DNA of 64,000 nt from Tenacibaculum sp. SG-28 (GCF_002954385.1 NZ_MQVY01000002.1:229690-293689); one strand, 5' to 3'; numbered from the stretch's first letter, positions 17,490 through 27,229 are shown. The notes: generated from the sequence alone by a model not told the origin. Program-made: numbers and translations.

Positions 17490-18572
17490 ATGGAATTGCA
17501 GCCCCCATTTAAGAAAATTATTCATGTGGACATGGATGCTTTTTATGCTTCCGTAGAACAACTAGACCATCCAGAACTTAGAGATAAACCTGTGGCTGTT
17601 GGGGGAAATGGAATTCGAGGAGTGGTGTCTGCTGCAAGTTACGAAGCAAGAAAATACGGTGTCCGTTCAGCCATGAGCGGTACCCTTGCAAAGCAAAAGT
17701 GTCCGGAGCTTATTTTTGTCACACCGAGGTTTGAAAGGTATAAAGAAATTTCAACTAAAATAAGAGCTATTTTTTTCGATTACACGGATTTAGTAGAGCC
17801 ATTATCTTTAGACGAAGCATATTTAGATGTCACACAAAACAAAAAAAAGAATCCTTCTGCAAATGCCATAGCGCGTGAGATTAGACAGCGAATTTGGGAC
17901 GAATTGGAACTGCGAGCCTCTGCAGGAATATCGATTAACAAATTCCTCGCTAAAGTAGCCTCAGATATCAATAAACCTAACGGACAAAAAACTATTCACC
18001 CTTCTGAAGTAATTTCATTCTTAGAAGAATTACCCGTGCATAAATTTTACGGTGTAGGAAAGGTGACTGCTGCAAAAATGCATAATAATGGAATTTTCAA
18101 AGGCAATGATTTAAAGCAAAAACCCCTTGCGGAACTTACCAAACTTTTCGGAAAAACTGGCGTACACTATTACAACATAGTTCGAGGCATTCAACGCAGT
18201 GCCGTAAAACCAAATAGAGTTCAAAAATCAATAGCAGCAGAAAGAACATTTCAAAAAAATATATCTTCAGAAATATTTCTTCTAGAGCGTTTGGAAATCA
18301 TAGCAGAAGAACTAGAACGAAGAATGGCAAAAACAAGAACTAAAGGAAAAACCATTACCCTAAAGATAAAATACAGCGATTTTACCCAACAAACAAGAAG
18401 TAAAACTACTACGAATTTTATGAGTCAAAAGAAAGAGTTTTTCCCGCTCGTAAAACAATTATTATACCAAGACAACTTACACAATTCGGTTCGATTACTA
18501 GGCCTTTCTTTTAGTAACTTAAACACCAAAAAACAAGCCCCTTTATGGGTTCAATTAAAATTTGAATTCTAG
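17490..18572 (+). CDS. dinB: DNA polymerase IV (Y family)
   Basis: Error-prone translesion polymerase of 360 residues. The first catalytic motif HVDMDAFYASVEQ starts near residue 12 and the second, LSLDEAYLDVT, near 103; the acidic residues hold the two metals. The helix-hairpin-helix stretch LPVHKFYGVGKVTAAKMH lies near 178, and a little-finger domain covers about 240-345. There is no long C-terminal extension, and the end (APLWVQLKFEF) does not show a clear clamp-binding QxxLF motif. The stop codon directly abuts the corrected stop codon of the convergent sensor kinase gene, with no terminator between. Confidence 0.96.
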   Translation: MELQPPFKKIIHVDMDAFYASVEQLDHPELRDKPVAVGGNGIRGVVSAASYEARKYGVRSAMSGTLAKQKCPELIFVTPRFERYKEISTKIRAIFFDYTDLVEPLSLDEAYLDVTQNKKKNPSANAIAREIRQRIWDELELRASAGISINKFLAKVASDINKPNGQKTIHPSEVISFLEELPVHKFYGVGKVTAAKMHNNGIFKGNDLKQKPLAELTKLFGKTGVHYYNIVRGIQRSAVKPNRVQKSIAAERTFQKNISSEIFLLERLEIIAEELERRMAKTRTKGKTITLKIKYSDFTQQTRSKTTTNFMSQKKEFFPLVKQLLYQDNLHNSVRLLGLSFSNLNTKKQAPLWVQLKFEF

Positions 18573-20494
18573 TTAAACTATTGGTAATCTCAAAGTAACC
18601 TTGGTACCATTGGCATATTGGCGTCATCATACAAATCGGTATATTCTAAGAAAAACTTATTCTCGAATTCATAGGAAAATATTTGGAGTCGTTGCTTGGT
18701 AAGCTCAATTCCGATAGACTCCCTTTGTAAAGATTTACTATTTTTTATTTTGAGAGCCTCTTCCCTTCCGATTCCATTATCGGTGATTGTTATCTTTATG
18801 AATCCTGACCCTATTTTTGTTACTGCTAAAGCTACTTTTTTTTCTCCTTTTTTAGAAGATAATCCATGCCATATCGCATTCTCTAAAAATGGCTGCAGAA
18901 TTAATGGTGGTACCTTAATCTTATCTAAATTTATAGTTTCATCAATGGATTCTGTGTATTGAATTTCGTTCAAAAATCGAATGTTTTCAATACTCATATA
19001 TATATCCATAGTTTTGAGTTCTTCTGAAAGAGATATCTCTTTAGCCTTTGAAGATTCAAGTATACTTCGAATTAACTTCGAAAATTTATTGAGATAATAG
19101 ACTGCATTTTTTTGTTCATTGTTAATAATGTACAATTTTATCGAATTTAAAGCATTAAACACAAAATGTGGATTCATCTGCGTTTGTAATGCCTCCTGTT
19201 CCAGCATAAGTATTTTCTTTTCATTGTTTAGTAATCTTTGCCCATAAAAAGCATATAACAACACCCCAAATAACGCGATAGAAACCAATGCGATTGTTAA
19301 TACATTTCTGTTTTGGGTTAGCTTTAACTTCGTAATTTCATTTTCTTTGCCTAAGCTCCTTTTCTGATTTGTTTTTACCTCATCGTCGAACCAATTAATT
19401 AAATTATTTACATATGCTGAGTTTTGACTATTAATTTTATCATTTTTTCCTTTCACAGATTTTTCATAATACACATAGGCATTTTCAAAATCCTGTCGCT
19501 CTCGATACACTTCTGAAAGATATTCATACGATTGGCTCACATTGTCAGCAATATTATATTTTAGTGCAACAGTTAATGCGTTTTCAATAGTTACTTGAGC
19601 AGAATCAATCGCACCAACTTTTAATAGAGAGTACCCTAATGTATTCCCTACTAGAGACCTGTAATAATTATTCCCAAGCTTTTGCGAGGCTTCCTTTACC
19701 TCTGAAATAAAGCGAAGTGCCTCGTTGAATTGTCCTTTCAAAATTAACACGCTACTAATTCTGTTGTGACATATAATTTTACCCAAATCAGAACCAATTT
19801 CGGTGTTGTAATTAAGAGACTCAAAATAATGTTTTAATGCTTTATCTAAATCGTCTAAATTTTGATGTACAACCCCAATACTTTGGTGTACTATTGCCAA
19901 TCCTCTATTGTCTTGAAGTTCCGTTTGAATCTCCAAAATTTTCGTAAATTTTTCCAAGGCAAGTGGATACTGTTGCAAATCCATATAGATATTTGCTATC
20001 CCACTCTCTGCAATAACCTTACTCTTTTTTAAATCGATAGTCTTTAACTTATACTTACTAATTAAATCTAAAGCATATTGATGGTAATTTAACGCCCTTC
20101 TAATTTTATCTTGACGCCGATATACAACGGCTATTTGGTTTAGAGTAACAATCTCTGCAAAAACAAGTTTCTCCTTACGAGAAATTTCTAAAGCCTTAAA
20201 GTGATAAGTTAAAGCATCCTCATACAACAAGTTAGTTCTGTTCAATCTTCCCAGAAAGTTATACGCATATATTTGTCCAAAATCATTAGAGGTAACTTTA
20301 CTCTTTGACAATAATAAATTAATGGATGATTCGTCTAAGTCGTACTGTCTAAAAAATGATTTTACTTGGTAAAAGTTATTATAATTAATATATAAGAAAT
20401 CATTAATTACGGAAGGATCTTGCTGCGAATACTCCTTTCCAAAAGCAAACGAAAATGATAAAAAAAACAAAAGTGTATACAAAAAACCTTTCAT
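18573..20494 (-). CDS. TPR-containing LytS-type sensor histidine kinase (frameshift at 3' end)
   Basis: The sensor has a signal peptide (ending SFAFGKEYS), a periplasmic region of tetratricopeptide repeats at about residues 60-360, one transmembrane helix at about 400-420 (NVLTIALVSIALFGVLLYAF), a coiled segment and a His_kinase domain with MNPHFVFNALNSIKLYI near 440 (phospho-accepting histidine). An ATPase domain follows with NAIWHGLSSKKG and ITDNGIGREEA. The open frame ends in the unnatural NMPMVPRLL. Adding one T at 18610-18611 gives NMPNGTKVTLRLPIV, the standard end of this family, with a stop at 18573-18575 and 640 residues in total. It lies four bases downstream of the LytTR response regulator and is surely its partner. 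The signal is unknown. Confidence 0.9.
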
Positions 20495-20498
20495 ACAC

Positions 20499-21233
20499 TT
20501 AAAATTTATCGAGAAAGTCTGCCTTTTTTTGCCTAGATACAGGAATCTTATAATTACCTTCTAAAATCACATAGCCGTCCGATTTCAAAAATTCTTTTAT
20601 TTTATTAAGATTGATAATGAAGGAATTATGAATTCTAAAAAAATGATCTTGTGGAAGCAATAAGTTAACTTCTTTAAGCTTTTTGGTAACTACTATTTTT
20701 TTTTGACTAGAGGTATGAATAGAGCAATAATTGCCATCCGATTCGACATACAGTATTTCTCCTTCTTCTAGAAAGATAAGTTTTCCGTCTGTGTTAATAG
20801 TGATTTTTCGTCGATCAAACTTTTCATTAAAACTATGTAGTATTTTATCGAACTTATTTTTACTACTATTTTTATGGAAGTACTTTTTTACACGAGTAAT
20901 TGTATCGGCTAAGTCATCACTGTCAATTGGTTTTAGCAGATAATCAATAGCCTGACTTTTCAATGCTTTAATTGCGTATTCATTATATGCTGTTGTTATT
21001 ACAATTGCAAAATCTTGAGCATCAATTTGTTGTAACAATTGAAAACCATCTATTGTAGGCATCTCAATGTCTAAAAATAAACAATCGAATTCATTAGAAT
21101 TAATAAATCTAATTGCCTCATCAGCATCGTTAAAGGTTTGGATAACCTCTATGTCTTCTTTGAAACTTGATAATTCCCACGATAGAATTTGAATAGCTTT
21201 TGGCTCATCATCAACAATAACTGCTTTTAACAT
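20499..21233 (-). CDS. LytTR-family response regulator
   Basis: A 244-residue regulator. The receiver domain at about residues 1-120 has the acidic pair in VIVDDEPKA, the phospho-accepting aspartate in CLFLDIEMP near 56, the threonine in VITTAYNE and the lysine in YLLKPI near 105. A LytTR DNA-binding domain at about 145-243 has LEEGEILYVESDGNYCSIHT and FFRIHNSFIINLNKI. It precedes its cognate kinase by four bases. Targets are unknown. The intergenic region just upstream contains the candidate small RNA, which is a reasonable first target to test. Confidence 0.93.
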   Translation of the reverse strand: MLKAVIVDDEPKAIQILSWELSSFKEDIEVIQTFNDADEAIRFINSNEFDCLFLDIEMPTIDGFQLLQQIDAQDFAIVITTAYNEYAIKALKSQAIDYLLKPIDSDDLADTITRVKKYFHKNSSKNKFDKILHSFNEKFDRRKITINTDGKLIFLEEGEILYVESDGNYCSIHTSSQKKIVVTKKLKEVNLLLPQDHFFRIHNSFIINLNKIKEFLKSDGYVILEGNYKIPVSRQKKADFLDKF

Positions 21234-21379
21234 GATTGGTACTTTATTTCAAAAATAAACTTTATAATTATAAAATTGCTACACAACATCATAAATATTA
21301 ACACAGCCCTGTATCATAACGTAATATACCAAAATATAAACTATCTATACAAGATTTAAGACCAATTACACATAAAGCA

Positions 21380-21410
21380 TTGAGTAATAGTTTATTTGTT
21401 TACATATTTG
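21380..21410 (+). promoter_or_regulatory. Promoter of the candidate small RNA
   Basis: TTG at 21380-21382 and CATATTTG at 21403-21410 are 20 bases apart. This is the Bacteroidota -33/-7 arrangement with one mismatch from TAnnTTTG. A transcript would begin near 21417, and no open reading frame of useful size follows. Confidence 0.55.
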
Positions 21411-21416
21411 CACCGT

Positions 21417-21509
21417 AGTACACATAAAAAAATCATTATGATGATTGGGGGATTTAATCAGTAATGATGATTACAAATAAAAGCACTTTATATTAAAGTG
21501 CTTTTTTTA
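21417..21509 (+). ncRNA. Candidate small RNA of about 90 nt
   Basis: The stretch between a promoter-like sequence and a strong terminator contains two short possible hairpins, AATCAT/ATGATT (about 21431-21446) and GTAAT/ATTAC (about 21461-21474). They surround an exposed GGGGGATTTAATC segment that is unusually G-rich for this genome. The two arms can also pair with each other in alternative ways. The only reading frames are a few codons long. I do not recognise the family with certainty, and a known flavobacterial motif such as Flavo-1 is one possibility. It lies divergent from the LytTR operon. The RNA call is an inference from promoter, structure and terminator. Confidence 0.5.
21479..21509 (+). 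terminator. Strong Rho-independent terminator
   Basis: AAAAGCACTTTA pairs with TAAAGTGCTTTT across a short loop, and the T run continues to seven. There is no protein gene immediately upstream on the plus strand, so it must serve a non-coding transcript. Confidence 0.85.
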
Positions 21510-21671
21510 TAAAAATAGATATAAAGTATACTACTATTAACACTACTTTATTCCATTATTGTATAAAGTTCTACAACATAGAATTTCTATGTGTTAATGA
21601 CAAGGTAATTTAAATCCTTTAACGTATTTTATGAAATAGTTTTAGATTTAAAATTATGAGTTTGTATATAT

Positions 21672-21703
21672 AAAAAAACTGCCTTTAAAAAGGCAGTTTT
21701 TTA
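21672..21703 (-). terminator. Terminator of the rplU-rpmA operon
   Basis: A7-CTGCCTTT paired with AAAGGCAG-T7 around a short loop lies about 20 bases past the rpmA stop, with T runs on both strands. Confidence 0.9.
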
Positions 21704-21724
21704 TTTTTCTAAATCGAGTTAGTA

Positions 21725-21985
21725 TTAAGCCTGAAACGGTTCAATAGAAACATATGATTTATTATCTCTTTTCTTTTGGAATTTAACAACACCATCAACT
21801 TTAGCATGCAATGTGTGATCTTTACCCATGTAAACATTTTCACCTGGATTGTGTTGTGTTCCTCTTTGACGAACAATTATATTACCTGCAATAGCAGCTT
21901 GTCCTCCAAAAATTTTTACTCCTAATCGTTTCGATTCCGATTCACGACCGTTTTTCGAACTTCCGACACCTTTTTTATGAGCCAT
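21725..21985 (-). CDS. rpmA: 50S ribosomal protein L27
   Basis: Ribosomal protein of 86 residues that reaches toward the peptidyl-transferase centre. It begins [20 protein letters not shown], without the cleavable N-terminal extension seen in Firmicutes. The rest ([21 protein letters not shown], then [12 protein letters not shown]) is typical. It follows rplU by about 34 bases in the usual L21-L27 operon and is followed by a strong terminator. Confidence 0.98.
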   Translation of the reverse strand: MAHKKGVGSSKNGRESESKRLGVKIFGGQAAIAGNIIVRQRGTQHNPGENVYMGKDHTLHAKVDGVVKFQKKRDNKSYVSIEPFQA

Positions 21986-22019
21986 CTTAATTGAGTTTTA
22001 TATGGTTAAACTTACGGAT

Positions 22020-22633
22020 TTATTTTTCAACGCCTCCGTCTAACTTGTCTTGTAATTCTTTTAATTCATCCCACTTTCCAGCAGCAGCTAATCCAGCTTG
22101 CATTGGCCAAGTATCTGTTACGTGGTTTCCACGAACATTTGCAATAATTTCAGCAATTTTTGCAGGCTCAGATTTAGCTAAAGCAGCAAAGGTTTTAATT
22201 CCCGCTTCTGCCAATGTTTCAGCAATTTTAGGACCTATACCCTCAATTTTCTTTAAATCGTCCCCTTTTTTAGTCGCTTTTTTTGGCGCAGCTTTTTAGC
22301 TTCTTTTTTGGTTCCGGCACCTGATGCAGCGATATCTTCAATCTGAATCTCTGTTAGGTACTGTCTGTGACCATTTTTCTTTTTGTAACCTTTCCTTCTT
22401 TTTTTCTTGAAAACGATTACTTTGTCACCTTTTAGGTGTCCTAATACTTTTGCAGTTACTCCTGCTCCTTTTATAGCTGGGGCGCCAATAGTTACATCAC
22501 CACCATTGTCAATAAGCATCACTTTGTCAAAAGTAATTTTTGCTCCTTCTGCTTCTTGTAAACGGTGTACGTATACCTTTTGGTCTTTTGCTACTTTAAA
22601 TTGCTGCCCTGCTATCTCTACGATTGCGTACAT
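22020..22633 (-). CDS. rplU: 50S ribosomal protein L21 with C-terminal helix-hairpin-helix extension (frameshifted)
   Basis: L21 binds 23S rRNA in the large subunit. The canonical domain is residues 1-103 (MYAIVEIAGQQFKV through KKKRRKGYKKKNGHRQYLTEIQIEDI). A lysine- and alanine-rich linker follows, and then a tail of about 85 residues (IEGIGPKIAETLAEAGIKTF, then WPMQAGLAAAGKWDELKELQ) that resembles the helix-hairpin-helix fold. Flavobacterial L21 proteins carry this extension. The open frame is broken in the linker. Adding one base to the T run at 22293-22297 restores KKEAKKAAPKKATKKGDDLKKIEG and a 204-residue protein. L21 is normally essential, so this break is almost certainly an error in the sequence and not in the organism. 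Confidence 0.93.
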
Positions 22634-22686
22634 ACTTTTTGTTTTGCGTTTATACTTTTTGCAATAACTTAGTGAAATTGCGGGTG

Positions 22687-22716
22687 CAAATATAACAAAT
22701 AATAATCATTAAACAA
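22687..22716 (-). promoter_or_regulatory. Promoter of the rplU-rpmA operon
   Basis: On the minus strand TTG (22716-22714) is followed after 19 bases by TATATTTG (22694-22687), a perfect Bacteroidota promoter. Transcription should start near 22680, which leaves an untranslated leader of about 47 bases before the rplU ATG. Confidence 0.8.
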
Positions 22717-22857
22717 TTCAATTACAGGTAAAAATAAAAACAAAAGGTAGCATTTTAATCTAACTCCGCACAATTGTTCATTTTTAACAATTTTTATGAC
22801 ATATTTTCGTAACGAATAGTAATTTTAAACGTCCAAACAAAAACTAAATATTAACCA

Positions 22858-24174
22858 ATGAAAAATCAAATATTAACTCTAACAACTTTAGTATTGTTCG
22901 CATTTTCTTCTAATGCACAAAAAGTAGAGTTTGAAGAGTACGATCTCAACAACGGAATGCACGTTATTTTGCACCAAGATAATACAGCGCCTGTGGTAAC
23001 AACATCAGTGATGTATCACGTAGGAGCCAAGGACGAACAACCAGACAGAACTGGTATGGCTCACTTTTTTGAGCACCTTTTATTCGAAGGAACAAAAAAC
23101 ATCAAAAAGGGAGAATGGTTCAAAATTGTTTCTTCCAATGGAGGAACCAATAATGCAAATACAACCGATGACAGAACCTATTATTACGAAGTTTTTCCTT
23201 CTAACAACCTAGAGCTTGGTTTGTGGATGGAATCGGAGCGTTTATTACATCCAATTATAAAGCAAGGCGGGGTAGACACCCAAAACGAGGTTGTCAAAGA
23301 AGAAAAGCGTCTTCGCGTAGACAACCAACCGTATTCTCGTTTCCTAGAGAACGTAAAGAAAAACATGTTTAAAAAACATCCGTATAAAGGCACCACCATC
23401 GGGAAAATGGAACATTTAGATGCTGCAACCTTAGAAGAATTCTTAGCCTTTAACAAAAAATTCTACGTACCCAATAACGCTACTCTAGTAGTTGCTGGTG
23501 ACATTAATATAGGAAAAACTAAAAAGCTGATTGAATCTTATTTTGGTCCAATTCCAAGAGGTAAAGACATCGTTAGGAATTTCCCTAAGGAAGATCCTAT
23601 AACGGAAGAGTTTTTTGCAAAAGCTTACGACCCAAATATACAGATTCCTGCTATTGTACAAGCATACCGAACTCCTTCGATGAAAACTCGTGACGCGAGA
23701 GTTCTTGATATGATATCTTCTTACCTAACAAGTGGAAAAAGTTCTGTATTGTACAAAAAATTAGTAGACACAAAGAAAATGGCCCTTCAAGCAGGTGCAT
23801 TTAATCTCAGTCAGGAAGATTATGGAACCTATATCGTCTTTGCACTTCCATTAGGAGAAACTAAACTAGACGAAATCACCAAAGAGATTGATGCCGAAAT
23901 TCTTAAAATGCAAACGACGCTGATATCTGAAAAGGACTATCAAAAATTGCAAAACAAATTTGAAAACGACTTTGTAAATTCCAATTCCAGTGTAGAGGGA
24001 ATCGCAAACTCGCTCGCTAGATACAACGTATTATACGGAGACACCAACTTGATCAATAGTGAAATTGAAATATACAGATCTATTACACGAGAAGACATTA
24101 GAGCAGTAGCAAAAAAGTATCTTAACAAAAACCAACGTTTGGTGATGGAATATTTACCAGAGGCAAAAAAATAA
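22858..24174 (+). CDS. M16-family zinc peptidase (active subunit)
   Basis: A 438-residue insulinase-family peptidase with a signal peptide (LTLTTLVLFAFSSNAQ), hence periplasmic. The inverted zinc motif HxxEH is HFFEHLLFEG near residue 69, with the third ligand glutamate expected in QNEVVKEEKRLR near 145. The second half carries the non-catalytic repeat with DYGTYIVFALPLGE. Short M16B proteins work as heterodimers of one active and one inactive subunit, and the next gene, 17 bases downstream, provides the latter. Probable role: degradation of peptides or misfolded fragments in the periplasm. Confidence 0.92.
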   Translation: MKNQILTLTTLVLFAFSSNAQKVEFEEYDLNNGMHVILHQDNTAPVVTTSVMYHVGAKDEQPDRTGMAHFFEHLLFEGTKNIKKGEWFKIVSSNGGTNNANTTDDRTYYYEVFPSNNLELGLWMESERLLHPIIKQGGVDTQNEVVKEEKRLRVDNQPYSRFLENVKKNMFKKHPYKGTTIGKMEHLDAATLEEFLAFNKKFYVPNNATLVVAGDINIGKTKKLIESYFGPIPRGKDIVRNFPKEDPITEEFFAKAYDPNIQIPAIVQAYRTPSMKTRDARVLDMISSYLTSGKSSVLYKKLVDTKKMALQAGAFNLSQEDYGTYIVFALPLGETKLDEITKEIDAEILKMQTTLISEKDYQKLQNKFENDFVNSNSSVEGIANSLARYNVLYGDTNLINSEIEIYRSITREDIRAVAKKYLNKNQRLVMEYLPEAKK

Positions 24175-24191
24175 TTCAGTAACAAGACAAT

Positions 24192-26251
24192 ATGATGAAA
24201 AAAATAATAGTATCAGCAATCGCAATTGTAACCATGTCTTTTGCTGCAATAGCACAAGAAATTGATAGAAGTGTGCAACCAAAACCGGGTCCTGCACCAA
24301 AAATAAAAATGGGAAAAGCTGAAAAATTCAACTTATCCAATGGTTTGCAGGTTATTATGGTTGAAAACCACAAATTACCTCGTGTGTCCGTTTCGTTAAC
24401 TATCGATAACGATCCAATTTTAGAAGGAGACAAAGCGGGTCTTTCAAACCTAACAGGAAGTCTCATGGGGAACGGAACTATTTCGATGTCTAAAGATGAA
24501 TTTAACGAACGAATTGACTTTTTAGGCGCGTCTTTATTCTTTAGTAGTAGAGGTGCCAATGCTAATTCCTTGACCAAATATTTTCCTGAAATTTTAAGTT
24601 TAATGGCGAAAGGTGTAAAAGCGCCGCTATTTACCCAAGAAGAATTCGACAAATCGGTGAAGCGGACCTTGGACGGGATAAAATCAGATGAGAAAAGTGT
24701 AACTGCAGTAGCGGGAAGAGTTGAAAATGCTTTAGTGTATGGTAAAAACAATCCTTTCGGTGAATTTATCACCAAAGAAAGTATAGAAAACATTACGTTA
24801 AACGATGTTAAAAACTTTTACAATACTTATTATAAACCTAACAATGCCTATCTAGTAATTGTAGGAGATATCAGCCCGAGAACCACCAAAAAAATGGTGA
24901 AATCACTTTTTGGAGATTGGAAAAAAGGAAACATTCCTGCTACCAATATTAGTACGCCTACCAATGTAGTAACTACAGAAATTGACTTTATCAACATGCC
25001 AAATGCAGTACAGTCTGAAATCGCAGTAGTAAATACTGTTGATTTAACACTTGGTGATAAAGATTACTACGCTGCCTTATTGGCAAACAATATTTTAGGT
25101 GGTGGTGGAACGGCACGTTTGTTTATGAACTTGCGTGAAGACAAAGGATATACCTATGGTTCCTACTCACGAGTCTCTCAAAATAAAATGGAAGGATTTG
25201 GTAAATTTAAAGCAAGTGCAGCAGTAAGAAATACAGTAACCGATAGTGCGGTAGTTGAATTACAGAAAGAAATCAATAAAATACGCTATCAAGAAGTATC
25301 GGCCGAAGAACTCAAAAATTCTAAGGCACAATACATTGGTGATTTCGTAAGAAATGTCCAAAAACCAGAGACTGCAGCAAGATTCGCACTTAATATTGCG
25401 AGATACAACTTACCGACATCTTTTTATGAAAATTATTTAGAAAACATAAATGCCGTAACTGTAGAAGACGTTCAAAATGCTGCGATGACCTATTTCCGTG
25501 GAGACAAAGCAAGAATTATAATAACCGGTAAGGGAATCGAAGTGTTGGATAACCTGGAAAAAACAACAGATTACAAAATCAATTACTACGACGCCTATGC
25601 AAACCCAACCAATAAGCCAGAAATGACAGCTCCAATTCCGGCAGGTATAACGGCTAACTCTGTAATTGATAATTTCTATGCTGCCATTGGTGGAAAAGAA
25701 AAAGTAGCTGCGGTAAAAACCCTATATATGGTTTCCAATGCAAGTATTCAAGGTACTCCTGTAAAATTAACTTCTAAATCTTCAGCTCCAAATAAGCAAT
25801 CTAGTGTTATATCTGTAATGAATAATGTAATGCAAAAATCTGTATTTGATGGCAGCAATGGATATACAGAATTGAGAGGACAACGTAAAGATCTTGCAGG
25901 GGATGAACTTACAGAGGCAAAAGATACAAAAGCACCTTTTGCTGATGAAAGCTACAGAACGGGGAAATTAGACAGAATAGAGCCAATTGATGGAAAAAAT
26001 GCCTATGTTATAAAGCATGGTAAAAGTGAAATATACTACGATGTAGAGACTGGGTTAAAAGTAAAAATGGTAACTACTGCTAAAGGCCTCAAGGGGAAGT
26101 AAAAGTACCTGTATATTTTTCGGAATATAAAGAGGTAAATGGCATTAAATTCCCACATAAAGTAGAGCGCTCAATGGGGCCGATGAAAATGGAGTTTATA
26201 ACAGAAGAAATTAAAGTAAACGAAGGCGTTAGCGAAGAGGACTTTAAATAA
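24192..26251 (+). CDS. M16-family inactive partner with extra C-terminal domain (frameshift near 3' end)
   Basis: Signal peptide (IVSAIAIVTMSFAAIAQE), then the M16 fold at about residues 45-475. The place of the HxxEH motif reads LSNLTGSLMGNGT, so the zinc ligands are absent and this is the structural partner of the peptidase encoded just upstream. A further domain of about 185 residues (from NSVIDNFYAAIGGKEKVAAV) resembles the half-barrel fold of outer-membrane lipoprotein-sorting proteins. The frame ends at AKGLKGK. Adding one base in the AAAGGCCTC stretch near 26088-26093 gives AKGPQGEVKVPVYFSEYKEV and on to NEGVSEEDFK, with a stop at 26249-26251 and about 686 residues. This is the one break not in an A/T run. 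Confidence 0.87.
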
Positions 26252-26270
26252 TTTTTAAAATACTAATTAC

Positions 26271-26308
26271 AAAGGTCTAATCTTTACAGATTAGACCTTT
26301 GCTTTTTT
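26271..26308 (+). terminator. Terminator after the M16 pair
   Basis: AAAGGTCTAATC pairs perfectly with GATTAGACCTTT around a six-base loop, followed by GCTTTTTT. It overlaps the stop of the convergent EamA gene. Confidence 0.9.
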
Positions 26309-27169
26309 ATTTACCAAATACACGCCAAACAAAATAATAACTGCAGCAATTAACTGGTTAAAGCTTAGCTTTTCACCGTCAATAACACCCCAAATAACTG
26401 CTACAATAGGAATCAAGTACGTAACAGAGGAACTAAAAACCGGTGTGGATATTTGAATCAGTCTATTAAATAAAATTTTTGCAACACCCGTTCCTACCAC
26501 CGAAAGAATAGTGATATAGAGTAACGCAGACTCCGTCTTCTCATTTAGTGTAAAAGAAGAAAAAAAATCAGTAAACACTAACACTAAAAGAGCAGGTATA
26601 GTAATCCAAATAAAACTTCCAACAGCTATCGAAAAGGCATCCAAATCTTGTAAATGTGCTTTTATTATATTTACATTTAGTGCATAGCCTAAAGAAGAAA
26701 CTATTGGCAGTAAAGCATACCAATAATTTTGGTGAGGATTTAATTCAGCACCCGCCATTATAAGCATTATAGTTCCAAGTAATCCAATTAAAATACCCAA
26801 TAACTGTTTTCGCTGAAATACGACGCCGAAAAACAATACTCCAATCCAAAGGGCATTAAATGGAGTGACAGAATTTAATATGGACGCTATCGAACTATCA
26901 ATACCTTTAATTGCAAATGCATATAAAAAAGATGGAAAAAAAGTTCCAATCGAGGCACTTAACAACAACCACTTCCATTGTTCTTTTCGGATCTTTAACA
27001 CTCTTTTAAAACCTAGTAGAATAAGAAAAATAGCGGTAATTAAAACGCGCAAAGCTCCTAGTTGGACAGGAGACACTCCTAATAGAGCTTTTTTCATCAA
27101 AATAAAAGAACTTCCCCACACTAAAGAAAGTGTAAGTAAATAGAGCCATTTGTAATTTAATTTACCCAT
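26291..27169 (-). CDS. EamA/DMT-superfamily transporter
   Basis: Ten-helix inner-membrane protein of the drug/metabolite transporter superfamily, with two EamA repeats of about 140 residues. The first repeat has the characteristic LVWGSSFILMKKALLGVSP. The second has SYLIPIVAVIWGVIDGEKLS and ends VYLVNKKAKV. Such proteins usually export amino acids or related small metabolites, and the substrate cannot be read from sequence. I prefer the start MGKLNYKWLYLL at 27169 over an upstream in-frame codon at 27190, because the former fits the family N-terminus and follows Met with a charged residue before helix 1. Confidence 0.9.
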   Translation of the reverse strand: MGKLNYKWLYLLTLSLVWGSSFILMKKALLGVSPVQLGALRVLITAIFLILLGFKRVLKIRKEQWKWLLLSASIGTFFPSFLYAFAIKGIDSSIASILNSVTPFNALWIGVLFFGVVFQRKQLLGILIGLLGTIMLIMAGAELNPHQNYWYALLPIVSSLGYALNVNIIKAHLQDLDAFSIAVGSFIWITIPALLVLVFTDFFSSFTLNEKTESALLYITILSVVGTGVAKILFNRLIQISTPVFSSSVTYLIPIVAVIWGVIDGEKLSFNQLIAAVIILFGVYLVNKKAKV

Positions 27170-27229
27170 ACGTAATGTAAAAAATGACAAATTTCGACTT
27201 TTTAAAAAGTATTTACATGATATTATTGG

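Noticed and set aside
20731-20943. Serine-rich plus-strand reading frame within the LytTR region
   Set aside because: It is antisense to the conserved response regulator and has no promoter or family features.
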